Positions 1-8,991 of a DNA stretch of 64,000 bases are shown piece by piece. The DNA is from Kordia aestuariivivens (GTDB lineage: Bacteria > Bacteroidota > Bacteroidia > Flavobacteriales > Flavobacteriaceae): assembly GCF_014397005.1 (NCBI RefSeq), contig NZ_JACGWS010000008.1, forward strand, positions 62,001 through 126,000, read 5' to 3'. Both the position numbers and the translations under genes were made by a program. The first letter of the stretch is position 1. Each line of letters begins with the position of its first letter. The notes under the pieces are model-generated. The model made no database searches and was not told the DNA's origin. It saw only the letters and a list, made by a program, of their open reading frames with translations.

Positions 1-1
1 A

Positions 2-136
2 AAAATAATTTTACTAGAAATGGACAAACAAAAATTGATAAAAATAGTACAACTAACTAAGAACGAGTTAGTTTTAGAAATGAACTTAGGAGAAAATATG
101 GGGAGAGAAAAACAATTCGTTTTTAAGCGTGAATAA
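2..136 (+). CDS. C-terminal end of a lipocalin-like protein (5' end outside window)
   Basis: An open frame runs from the left edge (base 2) to a TAA at 134-136 and encodes 44 residues. The pattern of a short hydrophobic strand, LTKNELVLEM, a glycine turn and a final FVFKRE strand resembles the last beta-strands of small lipocalin-like domain proteins common in Bacteroidota. That assignment is a guess from strand pattern only. The frame converges on the mlaF-like gene, and 137-174 holds only a weak AT-rich hairpin. It could also be a chance open frame at the edge. Confidence 0.5.
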   Translation, partial: KIILLEMDKQKLIKIVQLTKNELVLEMNLGENMGREKQFVFKRE

Positions 137-174
137 AGTATCAGAAAAACTAAGTAAGATTGTTTTTAAAAATC

Positions 175-951
175 TTAAGATTCTTCTTCCAATTCTTTTA
201 AATACACTTCTCTTACCTTTTTGAATAAATCAGAAGAATACACAAAATCAGTTACCGCTTTGTTATCGGTTTTGAAGATTTCTTTGTTCGTGCCTTCCCA
301 AGCTTTGACACCATTTTTTAAGAAGACAATCTTCTCGCCAATTTCCATCACAGAATTCATATCGTGTGTGTTCACAACGGTTGTAATATTGTATTCGTCT
401 GTAATTTCTTGAATCAAATTATCAATAACGATCGCCGTTTTTGGATCGAGTCCAGAATTGGGTTCATCACAAAATAAATATTTCGGATTCATGACAATGG
501 CTCTAGCAATCGCAACACGTTTTTGCATTCCTCCAGAAGTTTCCGCAGGGAATTTATGATGCGCATCAATTAAGTCTACACGCTTCAATACAAAATCGAC
601 ACGATCTTGCATTTCACTCAAAGGTTGATTGGCAAACATGCGCAACGGAAACATTACATTCTCCGAAACCGTCATGGAATCAAACAAAGCACTTCCTTGG
701 AAAACCATTCCGATTTCAGTACGCAGTTCTCTCTTTTCTTTGGTGGAAAGTGAATTGTAATCTCTTCCATCAAATATAATGGCGCCTTCTTCTGGTGTAA
801 ATAAACCTAGCAACGATTTTAAAAACACAGTTTTCCCTGAACCACTTTGACCAATAATCAAGTTGGTTTTTCCTTTCTCGAAAGTTGTTGAAATTCCTTT
901 TAAAATTTCAACGCCATCAAAAGATTTCTTTATGTTTTTTACTTCGATCAT
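175..951 (-). CDS. MlaF-type ABC transporter ATP-binding protein
   Basis: ATPase subunit (258 aa) of a putative lipid/phospholipid ABC transporter of the Mla (MlaFEDB-like) family at the inner membrane. Seen directly: Walker A GQSGSGKT at residues 34-41, ABC signature SGGMQKR, Walker B YLFCDEP followed by the D-loop SGLDP and the switch histidine in NTHD. I start it at MIEVKNIKKSF (951) because the family begins there and because its ATG shares one base with the TAA of the permease gene upstream, a classic coupled junction; an upstream in-frame start would add 20 unrelated residues. Transcribed with the MlaE-like permease. The MCE-domain partner (MlaD) is not in this window. Family assignment is firm, the substrate is inferred. 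Confidence 0.93.
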   Translation of the reverse strand: MIEVKNIKKSFDGVEILKGISTTFEKGKTNLIIGQSGSGKTVFLKSLLGLFTPEEGAIIFDGRDYNSLSTKEKRELRTEIGMVFQGSALFDSMTVSENVMFPLRMFANQPLSEMQDRVDFVLKRVDLIDAHHKFPAETSGGMQKRVAIARAIVMNPKYLFCDEPNSGLDPKTAIVIDNLIQEITDEYNITTVVNTHDMNSVMEIGEKIVFLKNGVKAWEGTNKEIFKTDNKAVTDFVYSSDLFKKVREVYLKELEEES

Positions 952-1688
952 TAGGTCAGTAATAATTGCGTGATGAGGTAATTTATCAAAATAATAACAA
1001 CACTCGTCCAAACGAATGAAGTGGTACTTGCTTTTCCAACTTCCAATGCGCCACCTTTCATATAATATCCATAAAAAGAAGGAATCGTTGCCAATACAAA
1101 CGAAAATAAGAATGTTTTAATAAAAGCATAGGTCACATGGAATGGAATAAATTCGATCTGTAATCCTTGAATAAAATCGGCACTTGTGGAAAAACCTCCA
1201 TAAATAGACGCTAACCAACCGCCCAAAATTCCTAAAAACATAGCAATTGTAATTACAAAAGGGTATAAAGATAACGCTACAATTTTTGGAAAAACTAAAT
1301 AGTTGAGTGAGTTTACACCCATAACTTCCAACGCGTCAATTTGCTCTGTAACTCGCATTGTTCCGATGCTTGAGGTAATAAACGAACCTACTTTTCCTGC
1401 CATAATAATAGAAATAAACGTAGGCGCAAATTCTAAAATTACAGATTGTCGTGTCGCAAAGCCAACTAAGTACTTTGGAATTAAAGGATTATTGATGTTC
1501 AGGGCAGTTTGTATCGCAACAACACCACCAACAAAAAAGGAAATGAAACATACAATTCCCATCGAACCAATGATTAAATCATCAATCTCTTTAAAAATAA
1601 GATTTCTTAGCATTGACCATTTTGTCATTTTGCTAAATACGCTTTTCAACATCAAAAAATAGCGTCCTATATTTTCTAGGTAAATCAT
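951..1688 (-). CDS. MlaE-type ABC transporter permease
   Basis: Permease subunit (245 aa) of the same putative lipid transporter as the ATPase directly downstream. It shows the MlaE/YrbE layout: an amphipathic N-terminal stretch, then about five hydrophobic segments (around residues 45-65, 90-115, 140-165, 195-215, 222-243), a glycine-rich FFVGGVVAIQTA region and the conserved coupling stretch MRVTEQIDALEVMGVN. The final codon overlaps the ATG of the ATPase gene by one base. The gene is divergent from the PafA-like phosphatase at 1837. In well-studied Mla systems the permease dimer shuttles phospholipids between the membranes; direction and cargo here are unknown. Confidence 0.92.
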   Translation of the reverse strand: MIYLENIGRYFLMLKSVFSKMTKWSMLRNLIFKEIDDLIIGSMGIVCFISFFVGGVVAIQTALNINNPLIPKYLVGFATRQSVILEFAPTFISIIMAGKVGSFITSSIGTMRVTEQIDALEVMGVNSLNYLVFPKIVALSLYPFVITIAMFLGILGGWLASIYGGFSTSADFIQGLQIEFIPFHVTYAFIKTFLFSFVLATIPSFYGYYMKGGALEVGKASTTSFVWTSVVIILINYLITQLLLT

Positions 1689-1836
1689 GGGCTAAAAATA
1701 CATTATTCGGGGAAGCTAATAAAATAATTCATGTATTTAATGTTTAGTTAAATGCTATTTGATTAAAAACGATTATTTTTGATCCGATTTTAAGATCAAG
1801 TATGATCTATTCTCATAAAAATAAGAAAGCCTCGTC

Positions 1837-3525
1837 ATGAAAAAAGTTATCTTTTTTAGCTTCCTGTCTTTGCTCTTTATACAATGTATATCTGTAAAAC
1901 AGAAAGTAAAACCAACGCCAAAAACGGTCAGTACAACTAGTACAACTTCAAAAACAATTACGAAACCAAAATTAGTTATTGGTATTGTAGTTGATCAAAT
2001 GCGATATGATTACTTAACGCAGTTTGAAGATAAGTATAGTGAAGGCGGATTTAAGCGAATGATGGATGAAGGATTCAACTGTAAAAACAATCACTACAAT
2101 TATATTCCAACCTATACAGGTCCTGGACATGCATCTGTATATACAGGAACCACGCCAGACAATCATGGAATTATAGCAAATGATTGGTATGATAAAAACA
2201 TCAAAGATGATGTATACTGTGTTTCCGATGCAAACTACGCTTCTGTTGGAGTAGAAGGAAAGTGGGAAGGCAAAATGTCGCCATACCGAATGCAAACGAC
2301 GACAGTAACGGATCAATTGCGTTTGGCAACACAACAACGCGGAAAAGTAATTGGAATTGCAATTAAAGACAGAGGCGCAATTTTACCAGCAGGTCATGCA
2401 GCAAATGGTGCGTATTGGTTTTATGGAAAGGATAAAGGAAACTGGATTACAAGTACGTATTATCGAAACACTTTACCAACTTGGGTACAAGAATTTAATG
2501 CTGCAGATGAAGCTGAAAAATACTTGAAACCTTGGAACACATTATATGACATTAACACGTATACAGAAAGTGGTTCTGATGCAAGTGCTTTTGAAGGAAC
2601 TTTTAAAGGAAAAACAAATGCAGTTTTCCCGTATGATTTAGCAGCATTGAAAGACGAAAATGGCGGATTTGATATATTAAAAGCAACAGCGTATGGAAAC
2701 AATTTAACAACTGATTTCGCTATTGCAGCCATTAATGGAGAACAATTAGGACAAGATAATGATACAGATTTCTTAGCAGTAAGTTATTCGAGTACGGATT
2801 ATGTTGGTCATAGATTTGGAGTAAATTCTAAAGAAATTGAAGATACTTACATTCGTTTAGATAAAGATATAGAGCGTTTGTTTGCTGTGTTAGATCAACA
2901 AGTTGGAAAAGGAAACTATACAATTTTCTTAACGGCAGATCATGCAGCAGTGCATGTACCATCATACTTGCAAAGCATGAAGATTCCTGCGGGTTATTTT
3001 GACAACAGTGCGTTGAAAACACATTTAGTTGATTTCTTAAATACAACCTACGGAAGCGAAGAATTGATTGAGAATATTTCTAGTGGACAAATCTTTTTGA
3101 ACCATGCAGAAGTAAAACGATTGAATCTTTCCGCAACAGCAATAGAAAACGCTTTGCAGCGTGAATTATTAGCATACGATCAAATTACAAAAGTATATAC
3201 GCGTACTGCTTTAATGAATAGCGAATTTACTTCTGGAATTGCTGCTGCTTTGCAAAAAGGGTTCAGTCAAAAACGTTCGGGAGATGTTTGTTTTGTATTA
3301 GACATAGCTACGATTTCTTACTCTCGAACAGGTTCAACACATGGTTCAGGATTTAACTATGATACACACGTTCCGTTATTGTTCTATGGAAATGGAATTC
3401 AGCAAGGAGCAACTTTTGAACGAACGGTAATTTCAGACATTGCACCAACAATTTCGGCATTATTACAAATTTCGTTTCCTAATGGTGCTACAGGGAACCC
3501 AATACAAAGTGTTTTAAAAAAATAG
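1837..3525 (+). CDS. pafA: PafA-like alkaline phosphatase (lipoprotein)
   Basis: Phosphate monoesterase of the alkaline phosphatase superfamily (562 aa), predicted to sit in the periplasm as a lipoprotein: the N-terminus ends in LLFIQC, giving a lipid-modified Cys17. Visible active-site residues are Thr94 in YTGPGH (nucleophile), Asn115 in GIIAND, and Lys177/Arg179 in IAIKDRG. These line up with T79, N100, K162 and R164 of Elizabethkingia PafA at a constant offset of 15. Metal ligands are visible as DQMR (N-terminal Asp), TADHA and STHGSG. PafA enzymes are phosphate-irrepressible, Ca-activated and supply phosphate from organic esters. A threonine-rich linker follows the lipobox. The gene is convergent with the LytTR regulator gene, three bases away. 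Confidence 0.9.
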   Translation: MKKVIFFSFLSLLFIQCISVKQKVKPTPKTVSTTSTTSKTITKPKLVIGIVVDQMRYDYLTQFEDKYSEGGFKRMMDEGFNCKNNHYNYIPTYTGPGHASVYTGTTPDNHGIIANDWYDKNIKDDVYCVSDANYASVGVEGKWEGKMSPYRMQTTTVTDQLRLATQQRGKVIGIAIKDRGAILPAGHAANGAYWFYGKDKGNWITSTYYRNTLPTWVQEFNAADEAEKYLKPWNTLYDINTYTESGSDASAFEGTFKGKTNAVFPYDLAALKDENGGFDILKATAYGNNLTTDFAIAAINGEQLGQDNDTDFLAVSYSSTDYVGHRFGVNSKEIEDTYIRLDKDIERLFAVLDQQVGKGNYTIFLTADHAAVHVPSYLQSMKIPAGYFDNSALKTHLVDFLNTTYGSEELIENISSGQIFLNHAEVKRLNLSATAIENALQRELLAYDQITKVYTRTALMNSEFTSGIAAALQKGFSQKRSGDVCFVLDIATISYSRTGSTHGSGFNYDTHVPLLFYGNGIQQGATFERTVISDIAPTISALLQISFPNGATGNPIQSVLKK

Positions 3526-3528
3526 ACT

Positions 3529-4272
3529 TTATTTTTCCATGTAATCGGTTAGAAAATCAACTACTTTTTTGCGATTTCGTATGGAAATTATGATTTCATT
3601 ACCGTCAGACATCACCAATAGACCGTCTCTCGTAAACTCTTTGACATGCGTCAAATTCACCAAAAACGAACGATGGACTCTGTAAAAGTCAGTACTATCA
3701 ATGATATCTTCAATCTTTTTTAAATGTTTTGAGCTAAGCAAGCTTTTCCCTTTCGTGTTGTAAATATGGGTGTAATTTCCACCAGCTTCACAATAAATAA
3801 TATCTGAGAACTTCAACGAAATATATTCGTTTCTCTCAAAAATAGTAATCGTATGATTTTTAGATTCGAGCTGATTTTTAAACGCTTGATATTTTCGCAT
3901 GTCAAAAGCAGAACGCTTCAGTTCGTACATGTTCAATACTTTTTTGATTTCGTCTTCTTGTACAGGTTTGTTGAGGTAATAAAACGCAAAATAATCCATA
4001 GCGCGTTCCTTGTAATCTAGAAAACCTGTGGTAAAAATCACTTCAAAAGGCATGCTGCTTTCCAAACGATCCAACACATCAAAACCACTTCCGTCATTCA
4101 ATTGAATATCTAAAAAGACAATATCTGGATCTTTTGAGGTAATCAGCGCCACAGCAGCGTCTACATCTGATGCCCAACCGCAAATAGTAATGTTTGGATG
4201 ATTTTTCTTTAAAATAGATAGTAAATATTCCATAGAAGATTTTTCATCTTCAATGATAATTGCATTAATCAT
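3529..4272 (-). CDS. LytTR-family response regulator
   Basis: Two-component response regulator (247 aa). The receiver domain covers about residues 1-120, with acidic residues in IIIEDE, the phospho-acceptor Asp55 in IVFLDIQ, and a conserved threonine and lysine in FTTGF and LNKPV. The LytTR DNA-binding domain is about residues 140-245, with the family pattern IIYCEAGGNYTHIY and FYRVHRSFLVNL. No sensor kinase lies beside it, so it is an orphan in this window; flavobacterial LytTR regulators are often paired with 7TM or LytS-like kinases elsewhere. Target genes cannot be read from the sequence. Confidence 0.9.
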   Translation of the reverse strand: MINAIIIEDEKSSMEYLLSILKKNHPNITICGWASDVDAAVALITSKDPDIVFLDIQLNDGSGFDVLDRLESSMPFEVIFTTGFLDYKERAMDYFAFYYLNKPVQEDEIKKVLNMYELKRSAFDMRKYQAFKNQLESKNHTITIFERNEYISLKFSDIIYCEAGGNYTHIYNTKGKSLLSSKHLKKIEDIIDSTDFYRVHRSFLVNLTHVKEFTRDGLLVMSDGNEIIISIRNRKKVVDFLTDYMEK

Positions 4273-4390
4273 GAATGTACTTTTTTCTTGATAGGGTTTT
4301 TTTGAAGGGTACTATTGACAGCAAAATACGGTTAATTTATGAAAGATTGTAATTTTTTAGATAAATAGGAGACAATACCCGCTAATTTTC

Positions 4391-5260
4391 TTACGATCTA
4401 AATAAGAAGAATTGTTTAATTTTATTAAGCATTTGCGATCTTCTATAGGATCTAATAAAACGTTCTTGTTTCGAAGTCACCATTTTGGGTGTTTGTGCTT
4501 TTTTTGCAGCAAAGAAACCTTTCATATAGCCCGAAAATACAGCGATGCTTTTCTTTTTGAGTGCAATTTTAACGGAAGAAATCAACGAAATCCAAAACCC
4601 GTATCCCAATTTATAAAAAACGGCTCCATGATTGCGATGTACTTTTTGTTTGTAAGCGTTTCCAGTAGGTTTTAAATGCTTTACCTCTAATGTTTCATCT
4701 ACAAATACCTTCCAGTTGTGAAAACGCGCTAACAGCACATCTGCGGTATCCCAACCGAGTGATTTTTGCAATCCGCCAATCTGTTCAAAACATTCTTTCC
4801 GATAGGCTTTAAAAGGACCGCGAACATGATTTTTATCGGCAATAGTTTCATAAACCCATTGTCCGTTTTTTTCAATGTATGCCAAACCACCAGCAATACC
4901 AATCGTTGCATCATTTTTAAAATGATCGCAAATGGTTTCAAAGTAGTTTTTGGGTAAAATAATATCTGCGTCCAACTTTACAATGATATCAAAATGAGCA
5001 TCCAAAGTTTCAAAACCTTTGTAAAATGCATTGATGACTTTGCTTCCAGGCAAATGTTCGTCTGATGAATTGCTGTTTACTTTTGTGATAAAATCATACT
5101 GATTTGCAAAATTGTCAATGATGGTTTCTGTTCCATCCGAAGAATTATCATTCACGACAACTACCTTTTTTGGAAGTAGGGTTTGTTCCACAATAGAAGT
5201 GAGCGTCAATTGAATAAACGCCGCTTCATTATGCGCAGGAATGACAATGTAGTAGTTCAT
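4391..5260 (-). CDS. Family 2 glycosyltransferase
   Basis: GT-A fold glycosyltransferase (289 aa). The N-terminus YYIVIPAHNEAAFI and the VVVNDNSSDGT motif are typical of family GT2, with the DXD-like metal site in IVKLDADIIL near residue 95 and a further VRGPFKAYRKECF acceptor-side stretch. It probably transfers a sugar to a glycan or lipid carrier in the cytoplasm; donor and acceptor are not predictable. It lies three bases downstream of a methyltransferase gene and close to a flippase gene on the other strand at 6073, which together suggests a small surface-polysaccharide locus. That link is inference from proximity. Confidence 0.88.
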   Translation of the reverse strand: MNYYIVIPAHNEAAFIQLTLTSIVEQTLLPKKVVVVNDNSSDGTETIIDNFANQYDFITKVNSNSSDEHLPGSKVINAFYKGFETLDAHFDIIVKLDADIILPKNYFETICDHFKNDATIGIAGGLAYIEKNGQWVYETIADKNHVRGPFKAYRKECFEQIGGLQKSLGWDTADVLLARFHNWKVFVDETLEVKHLKPTGNAYKQKVHRNHGAVFYKLGYGFWISLISSVKIALKKKSIAVFSGYMKGFFAAKKAQTPKMVTSKQERFIRSYRRSQMLNKIKQFFLFRS

Positions 5261-5263
5261 ATA

Positions 5264-5791
5264 CTATGCTTTGCGTTCCGCGTATACAGCGTAATAACGT
5301 GGAATTAAATGACGTAATAATGGACGTTGCGTAATGGGCAAAAGTGATGGATTTGTCCATTTTTTTGTTTTCTTAATTTCCCAACCCGATTTTTCCAACA
5401 ACCAATCAAGCTGCCAATCTTCAAACTCATGATAATTTCTGTCTGTCGGATCTGTTTTACTGCGATACGCTTTAGCAAACCACAAACGCAACGGAACGGT
5501 GACCACTAATTTTTTAGCTTTAATTTCTTTTAAGACATTAAAAGGTGCGAGCAAATGTTCAAAAATTTCAAAAGCAGTTACGACTTCTGCATCGCTTTCT
5601 TGTACCGAAGAAAAATCTTCGTCCAAATCTTCTCCTTTAGTATTTTCAACGATATATCCTTCTGTCTCCATAATTTCAGAAAAAGGATTTGAAACACCTA
5701 AATCTAAAATTTTGGCACCTTTAGGAACCACTTCTTGTAAAAAATCGAGTGTGTGTTTATAACGTTTATGCGGGTAAAATTTACTGTGCAT
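5264..5791 (-). CDS. Small SAM-dependent methyltransferase
   Basis: Class I methyltransferase-like protein (175 aa). Motif I is visible as AKILDLGVSNPFSE near residues 23-36, a variant of the glycine loop, and the motif IV region is VVTAFEIFEHLL, as in SAM-binding methyltransferases of the Methyltransf_11/23 type. It has no membrane segment. It is transcribed with the GT2 gene three bases downstream, so a role in modifying a sugar or lipid intermediate is reasonable, but the substrate is unknown. Confidence 0.8.
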   Translation of the reverse strand: MHSKFYPHKRYKHTLDFLQEVVPKGAKILDLGVSNPFSEIMETEGYIVENTKGEDLDEDFSSVQESDAEVVTAFEIFEHLLAPFNVLKEIKAKKLVVTVPLRLWFAKAYRSKTDPTDRNYHEFEDWQLDWLLEKSGWEIKKTKKWTNPSLLPITQRPLLRHLIPRYYAVYAERKA

Positions 5792-5900
5792 CTATTGAAA
5801 ATCAAAGTCTATACAAATATATATAAAAGACTTGTTAGATTGTTAGACTTGTTGGATTATTAGAATTTGGACTTGTTAATTTGAAAATAAATTAGTTTTA

Positions 5901-5980
5901 CATACCAACATACCAACATACCAACATACCAACATACCAACATACCAACATACCAACATACCAACATACCAACATACCAA
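5901..5980. repeat. Tandem repeat, 10 copies of an 8-bp unit
   Basis: Ten perfect head-to-tail copies of CATACCAA fill the spacer between the methyltransferase and the flippase genes, followed by degenerate CAACCAAC copies. Just upstream (5830-5880) is a looser run of GACTTGTTAG-like units. It has no spacers and so is not a CRISPR array. A perfect octanucleotide array is prone to slipped-strand length change and lies about 90 bp upstream of a start codon. Confidence 0.97.
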
Positions 5981-6072
5981 CAACCAACAACGAATAATTC
6001 TTCAATCTTTTCATCATTTAAGCCAACAATACATTCATTTATGTAAATTTGTGATTATTAGAACTTATTCGA

Positions 6073-7572
6073 TTGGAAAAACACCAAAAAGAAGTATCGT
6101 CACAAGCGCTGAAATTTAGTGTCATCAATTACATTGGTGCGGCTATTGGAATTGTGTCTACACTTTTTATCTATCCAAACGATAAAGAATTTTTAGGAAT
6201 CATGCGCTATATTTTTGATGGTTCGCAAATTCTCATGGCGTTTTTTGTATTTGGAACTTCGCAATCGTTGGTGAATTATTTTCCGCGTTTTAAAGATTCA
6301 GCTGAAAAACGAAACATATTTTTTTCTACTACGGTAGGAATTGTGTTAATCAACAGTATCTTATTCTCCATCATCTTTTTATTATTGGCGAATTCACTAT
6401 CAAGTGTATTGCCCGATTTTCATGCGTTCGATTATATCGGATATTCCATTATTGTGGGTTTTGCTTTCGCGATGATGGATGTAAGCAAGCGACAAGCATC
6501 AAACTATCAAAAAATAGCGATTCCGACCGTATTGGAACGCTTCTCTATTAAACTATTTTTCCCAGTTATATTTTTACTTTTATTGGGCGGAGTCATCACG
6601 GTAGAAACTGGCAAAATCATTTATACGATTTGCTTTGTTATTCTTTTTATAATCGCGTTGTTGTATGTAAAGAAAGTTGCGAACATTCAATTCAATTTTA
6701 AGTATAAAAAAGTATTTGATCGTCCATTTCGGAAAGAATACCTAAAGTATAGCATCTTTGCTTTTTTTAGTATTTTGGGTTCACTATTAGCGTTTAAGAT
6801 TGATGGAATTATGGTTCCAAATTTGATTGAAGGCGCAAGTGCCATGACCGCAAACGGAACCTATAGTATTGGCGTGGTTCTGGCAGCAACTTTGGCAATT
6901 CCGGCAATTGGTTTGTATACCATTTACAGTCCGATAATCACAGAATATATTGCCAAAGATGATATTGCTTCGCTTGGAAAAAAGTATAAAGAAGTTTCGA
7001 TGTTGTTATTTGCGCTTGGCGGATTTCTATTGTGCTGTATCTTTTTAGGTGTGGATGATTTGTTTTCGATTTTACCAACGCGTGAAAATTTAATTGATAC
7101 GATTCCGATCATTTTAATTCTGAGTTTTAATGTCGTGATTGATATGAGTACCGGATTCAATTCGCACATTTTACTCTATTCAAAATACTATCGTTTCAAT
7201 ATGTTTGCGATCGCTATTTTGGTCGTGTTAAACGTTTCCCTGAATGTTTACTTCATCAAATATCTCAATTGGGGAATTGAAGGTGCAGCGTATGCAACCT
7301 TGATTTCAATGACGTTGTACAACAGTGTGAAGTTAATTTTTATCTATTCAAAATATAAAATTCAACCATTTACAAAAAAACATTTTCTGCTATTACTCGC
7401 GTTTATAGGAAGTGTGAGTTTGCTTCATAACATTCCAACAACAAATTCTGTGATCTTAAATATCATTCTAAAAGTTGGAAGCTGTATGTTGTTTAATGGT
7501 TTTGTTATTTATAAACTTCGAATGATTCCAATGCTAAACGATTGGATTTCCAAGAAAATAGGAGCGAAGTAG
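6073..7572 (+). CDS. Polysaccharide/oligosaccharide flippase-like membrane protein
   Basis: Polytopic inner-membrane protein (499 aa) of the MATE/PST (Wzx-like) flippase superfamily. About 14 hydrophobic segments are spread over the whole length, starting with VINYIGAAIGIVSTLFIYP at residues 14-32, with the fold's typical early FGTSQSLVNYFPR stretch. Such proteins flip lipid-linked glycans across the membrane. The only in-frame start is TTG at 6073, since a stop precedes at 6052-6054 and the next ATG would cut off the first helix. The nearby glycosyltransferase and methyltransferase support a surface-glycan role by context. The substrate is not predictable. Confidence 0.88.
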   Translation: MEKHQKEVSSQALKFSVINYIGAAIGIVSTLFIYPNDKEFLGIMRYIFDGSQILMAFFVFGTSQSLVNYFPRFKDSAEKRNIFFSTTVGIVLINSILFSIIFLLLANSLSSVLPDFHAFDYIGYSIIVGFAFAMMDVSKRQASNYQKIAIPTVLERFSIKLFFPVIFLLLLGGVITVETGKIIYTICFVILFIIALLYVKKVANIQFNFKYKKVFDRPFRKEYLKYSIFAFFSILGSLLAFKIDGIMVPNLIEGASAMTANGTYSIGVVLAATLAIPAIGLYTIYSPIITEYIAKDDIASLGKKYKEVSMLLFALGGFLLCCIFLGVDDLFSILPTRENLIDTIPIILILSFNVVIDMSTGFNSHILLYSKYYRFNMFAIAILVVLNVSLNVYFIKYLNWGIEGAAYATLISMTLYNSVKLIFIYSKYKIQPFTKKHFLLLLAFIGSVSLLHNIPTTNSVILNIILKVGSCMLFNGFVIYKLRMIPMLNDWISKKIGAK

Positions 7573-7646
7573 GTTTGTTTTTTAGTTGCATCAACCTAAA
7601 AAAACTGCTCATTAATGAAGAATTTTCTATAAATTAAGTTCCAGAC

Positions 7647-7680
7647 GTAACCTTTTGTGTCTTTGAAGTATCTTATCTAT
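7647..7680 (+). promoter_or_regulatory. Candidate ECF-sigma-dependent promoter
   Basis: GTAACC at 7647-7652 followed after about 15 bases by GTATCTTA resembles autoregulated ECF promoters (AAC-type -35 and GTC/TCT-like -10) and differs from the housekeeping TAnnTTTG form. It lies 20-55 bp before the operon that carries an ECF sigma factor. Autoregulation is inferred. Confidence 0.35.
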
Positions 7681-7700
7681 GTAACTTAAAAAAATATATT

Positions 7701-8060
7701 ATGATAGACGCAGGAATACGAATGGATAACCTAGCTATTTTTATGGCAATGCTATTCATGATTATCATTTATTTAGCTTGGATGGTAAAATACAAAGCAA
7801 AAGCAAAAGAACGCTTATTGATGATTGAAAAGGATTTTGATGAAAATAAGTTGCTTAAAAATAAAAAAAACTCCTTTAATCTATTGAAAACGGGCATCAT
7901 TCTTTTGGCAAGTTCTATTGGTGCTATTATTGGTCTTTTATTAGACGTAAATTTTCCTTCAGAAATTGATGAGAATATGATCTTTGTTATAGCTGTATTT
8001 ATGTTTGCAGGCATAGGAATGATCATTGCAAATAAAGTAGATAAACCTAAGGAAGACTAA
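7701..8060 (+). CDS. Small membrane protein, first gene of an ECF sigma operon
   Basis: Uncharacterised 119-aa inner-membrane protein. It has an N-terminal transmembrane helix (about residues 10-28), a basic and acidic middle (KAKAKERLLMIEKDFDENKLLKN) and two further helices (about 62-82 and 92-110). It resembles the DUF6249-type proteins that often precede ECF sigma genes in flavobacteria, a recollection not tested by search. The sigma gene follows after three bases, so the two are probably co-transcribed. A signalling or anti-sigma accessory role is inferred only from this position. Confidence 0.75.
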   Translation: MIDAGIRMDNLAIFMAMLFMIIIYLAWMVKYKAKAKERLLMIEKDFDENKLLKNKKNSFNLLKTGIILLASSIGAIIGLLLDVNFPSEIDENMIFVIAVFMFAGIGMIIANKVDKPKED

Positions 8061-8063
8061 TAT

Positions 8064-8633
8064 ATGGACGACATCTACATACAAAAAGTACTAGATGGTA
8101 ACCAAGATGCTTTTCGTTTTTTAATTAAAAAATACAAAGATCTATCTTATTCGTATGCAATGTCCATTGTGAAAGATGAATTTATTGCACAAGAAGTTTT
8201 ACAGACTTCATTTATTAAAGCCTACACGAAACTCAATACTTTTAAAAAGAATTCAAAATTTAGTACTTGGTTGTATAGAATTGTGGTTAATGAAGCTTTT
8301 AAAGTTTTAAACAAGCGTAAAAAAGACTTTTTAGTGTATGAAGAAAACACAGAAAGTAATGAGGTAGGAATTGATGATATGATCTTTAAAACAGATGTAG
8401 AATATCAGCAATACTACATTAATGAAGCCTTAAAAAAGTTGGGAGCGAAAGAGAGTTTAGCGCTGCGCTTATTCTATCTGGAAGAACACACTATTAATGA
8501 AATTACAGATATTACAGGTTGGAATAAAACGAATATTAAAGTGTTGCTTCATCGCGGAAGAAACAATATGAAGAAAATACTAACAATGCATGATAAAAAT
8601 AATAAACAAACATTTGGCGAATGGATGAATTAG
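8064..8633 (+). CDS. ECF-type RNA polymerase sigma factor
   Basis: Extracytoplasmic-function sigma-70 factor (189 aa). Region 2 is visible around residues 10-75 (FRFLIKKYKDLSYSYAMSI, QEVLQTSFIKAYTKL, FSTWLYRIVVNEA) and region 4 around 115-170, with the helix-turn-helix HTINEITDITGWNKTNIKVLLHRGR. It redirects RNA polymerase to a small regulon. It sits between two small membrane proteins; the downstream gene overlaps its 3' end by 13 bases and is a likely membrane-anchored partner. The operon is probably self-activated through the non-canonical promoter at 7647. Confidence 0.94.
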   Translation: MDDIYIQKVLDGNQDAFRFLIKKYKDLSYSYAMSIVKDEFIAQEVLQTSFIKAYTKLNTFKKNSKFSTWLYRIVVNEAFKVLNKRKKDFLVYEENTESNEVGIDDMIFKTDVEYQQYYINEALKKLGAKESLALRLFYLEEHTINEITDITGWNKTNIKVLLHRGRNNMKKILTMHDKNNKQTFGEWMN

Positions 8634-8953
8634 ATAAAAAAGATGCTTTTGGGGATTTAATGACAAAAAGTACATTAGAGATGCCTTTTTCTGATTTTGA
8701 AGATACAGTGATGCAACTCATTGAAGAAAAAGCTGCTCAAAAAAGTAAAATTAATAGAGAATTAAGGCTTTCAAGGTTTTTCTTTATCGTAGGAAGTATA
8801 TTTGGATTTGTAATATCGATACTATTATCAGCAATCAAAGAACCGCTTTTTGGAATCGATCAAAACATAATAGCACTTAGCTTTCAAATCCTATTTGCAA
8901 CATTATTTTTTACACATGTAGAAGCGTTTTTGAATGTAAAAAAGAGCAACTAA
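8621..8953 (+). CDS. Putative anti-sigma-like membrane protein
   Basis: 110-aa protein with a soluble N-terminus (about residues 1-45, containing FSDFEDTVMQLIEEKAAQKSKI) and two transmembrane helices (about 50-70 and 82-100). Overlap of its start with the end of the ECF sigma gene implies translational coupling. An N-terminal cytoplasmic segment plus membrane anchor beside an ECF factor is the usual layout of a membrane-bound anti-sigma factor, but no zinc-binding or FecR domain is present. The role is therefore inferred from context. I do not recognise a named family. Confidence 0.75.
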   Translation: MDELDKKDAFGDLMTKSTLEMPFSDFEDTVMQLIEEKAAQKSKINRELRLSRFFFIVGSIFGFVISILLSAIKEPLFGIDQNIIALSFQILFATLFFTHVEAFLNVKKSN

Positions 8954-8991
8954 TCATTTTAAAAGTCGGAAGTTGTTTGATGGTTTTTCAA

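Noticed and set aside
5901-5980. Repeats as a CRISPR array
   Set aside because: Units are 8 bp, contiguous, with no spacers and no cas genes.
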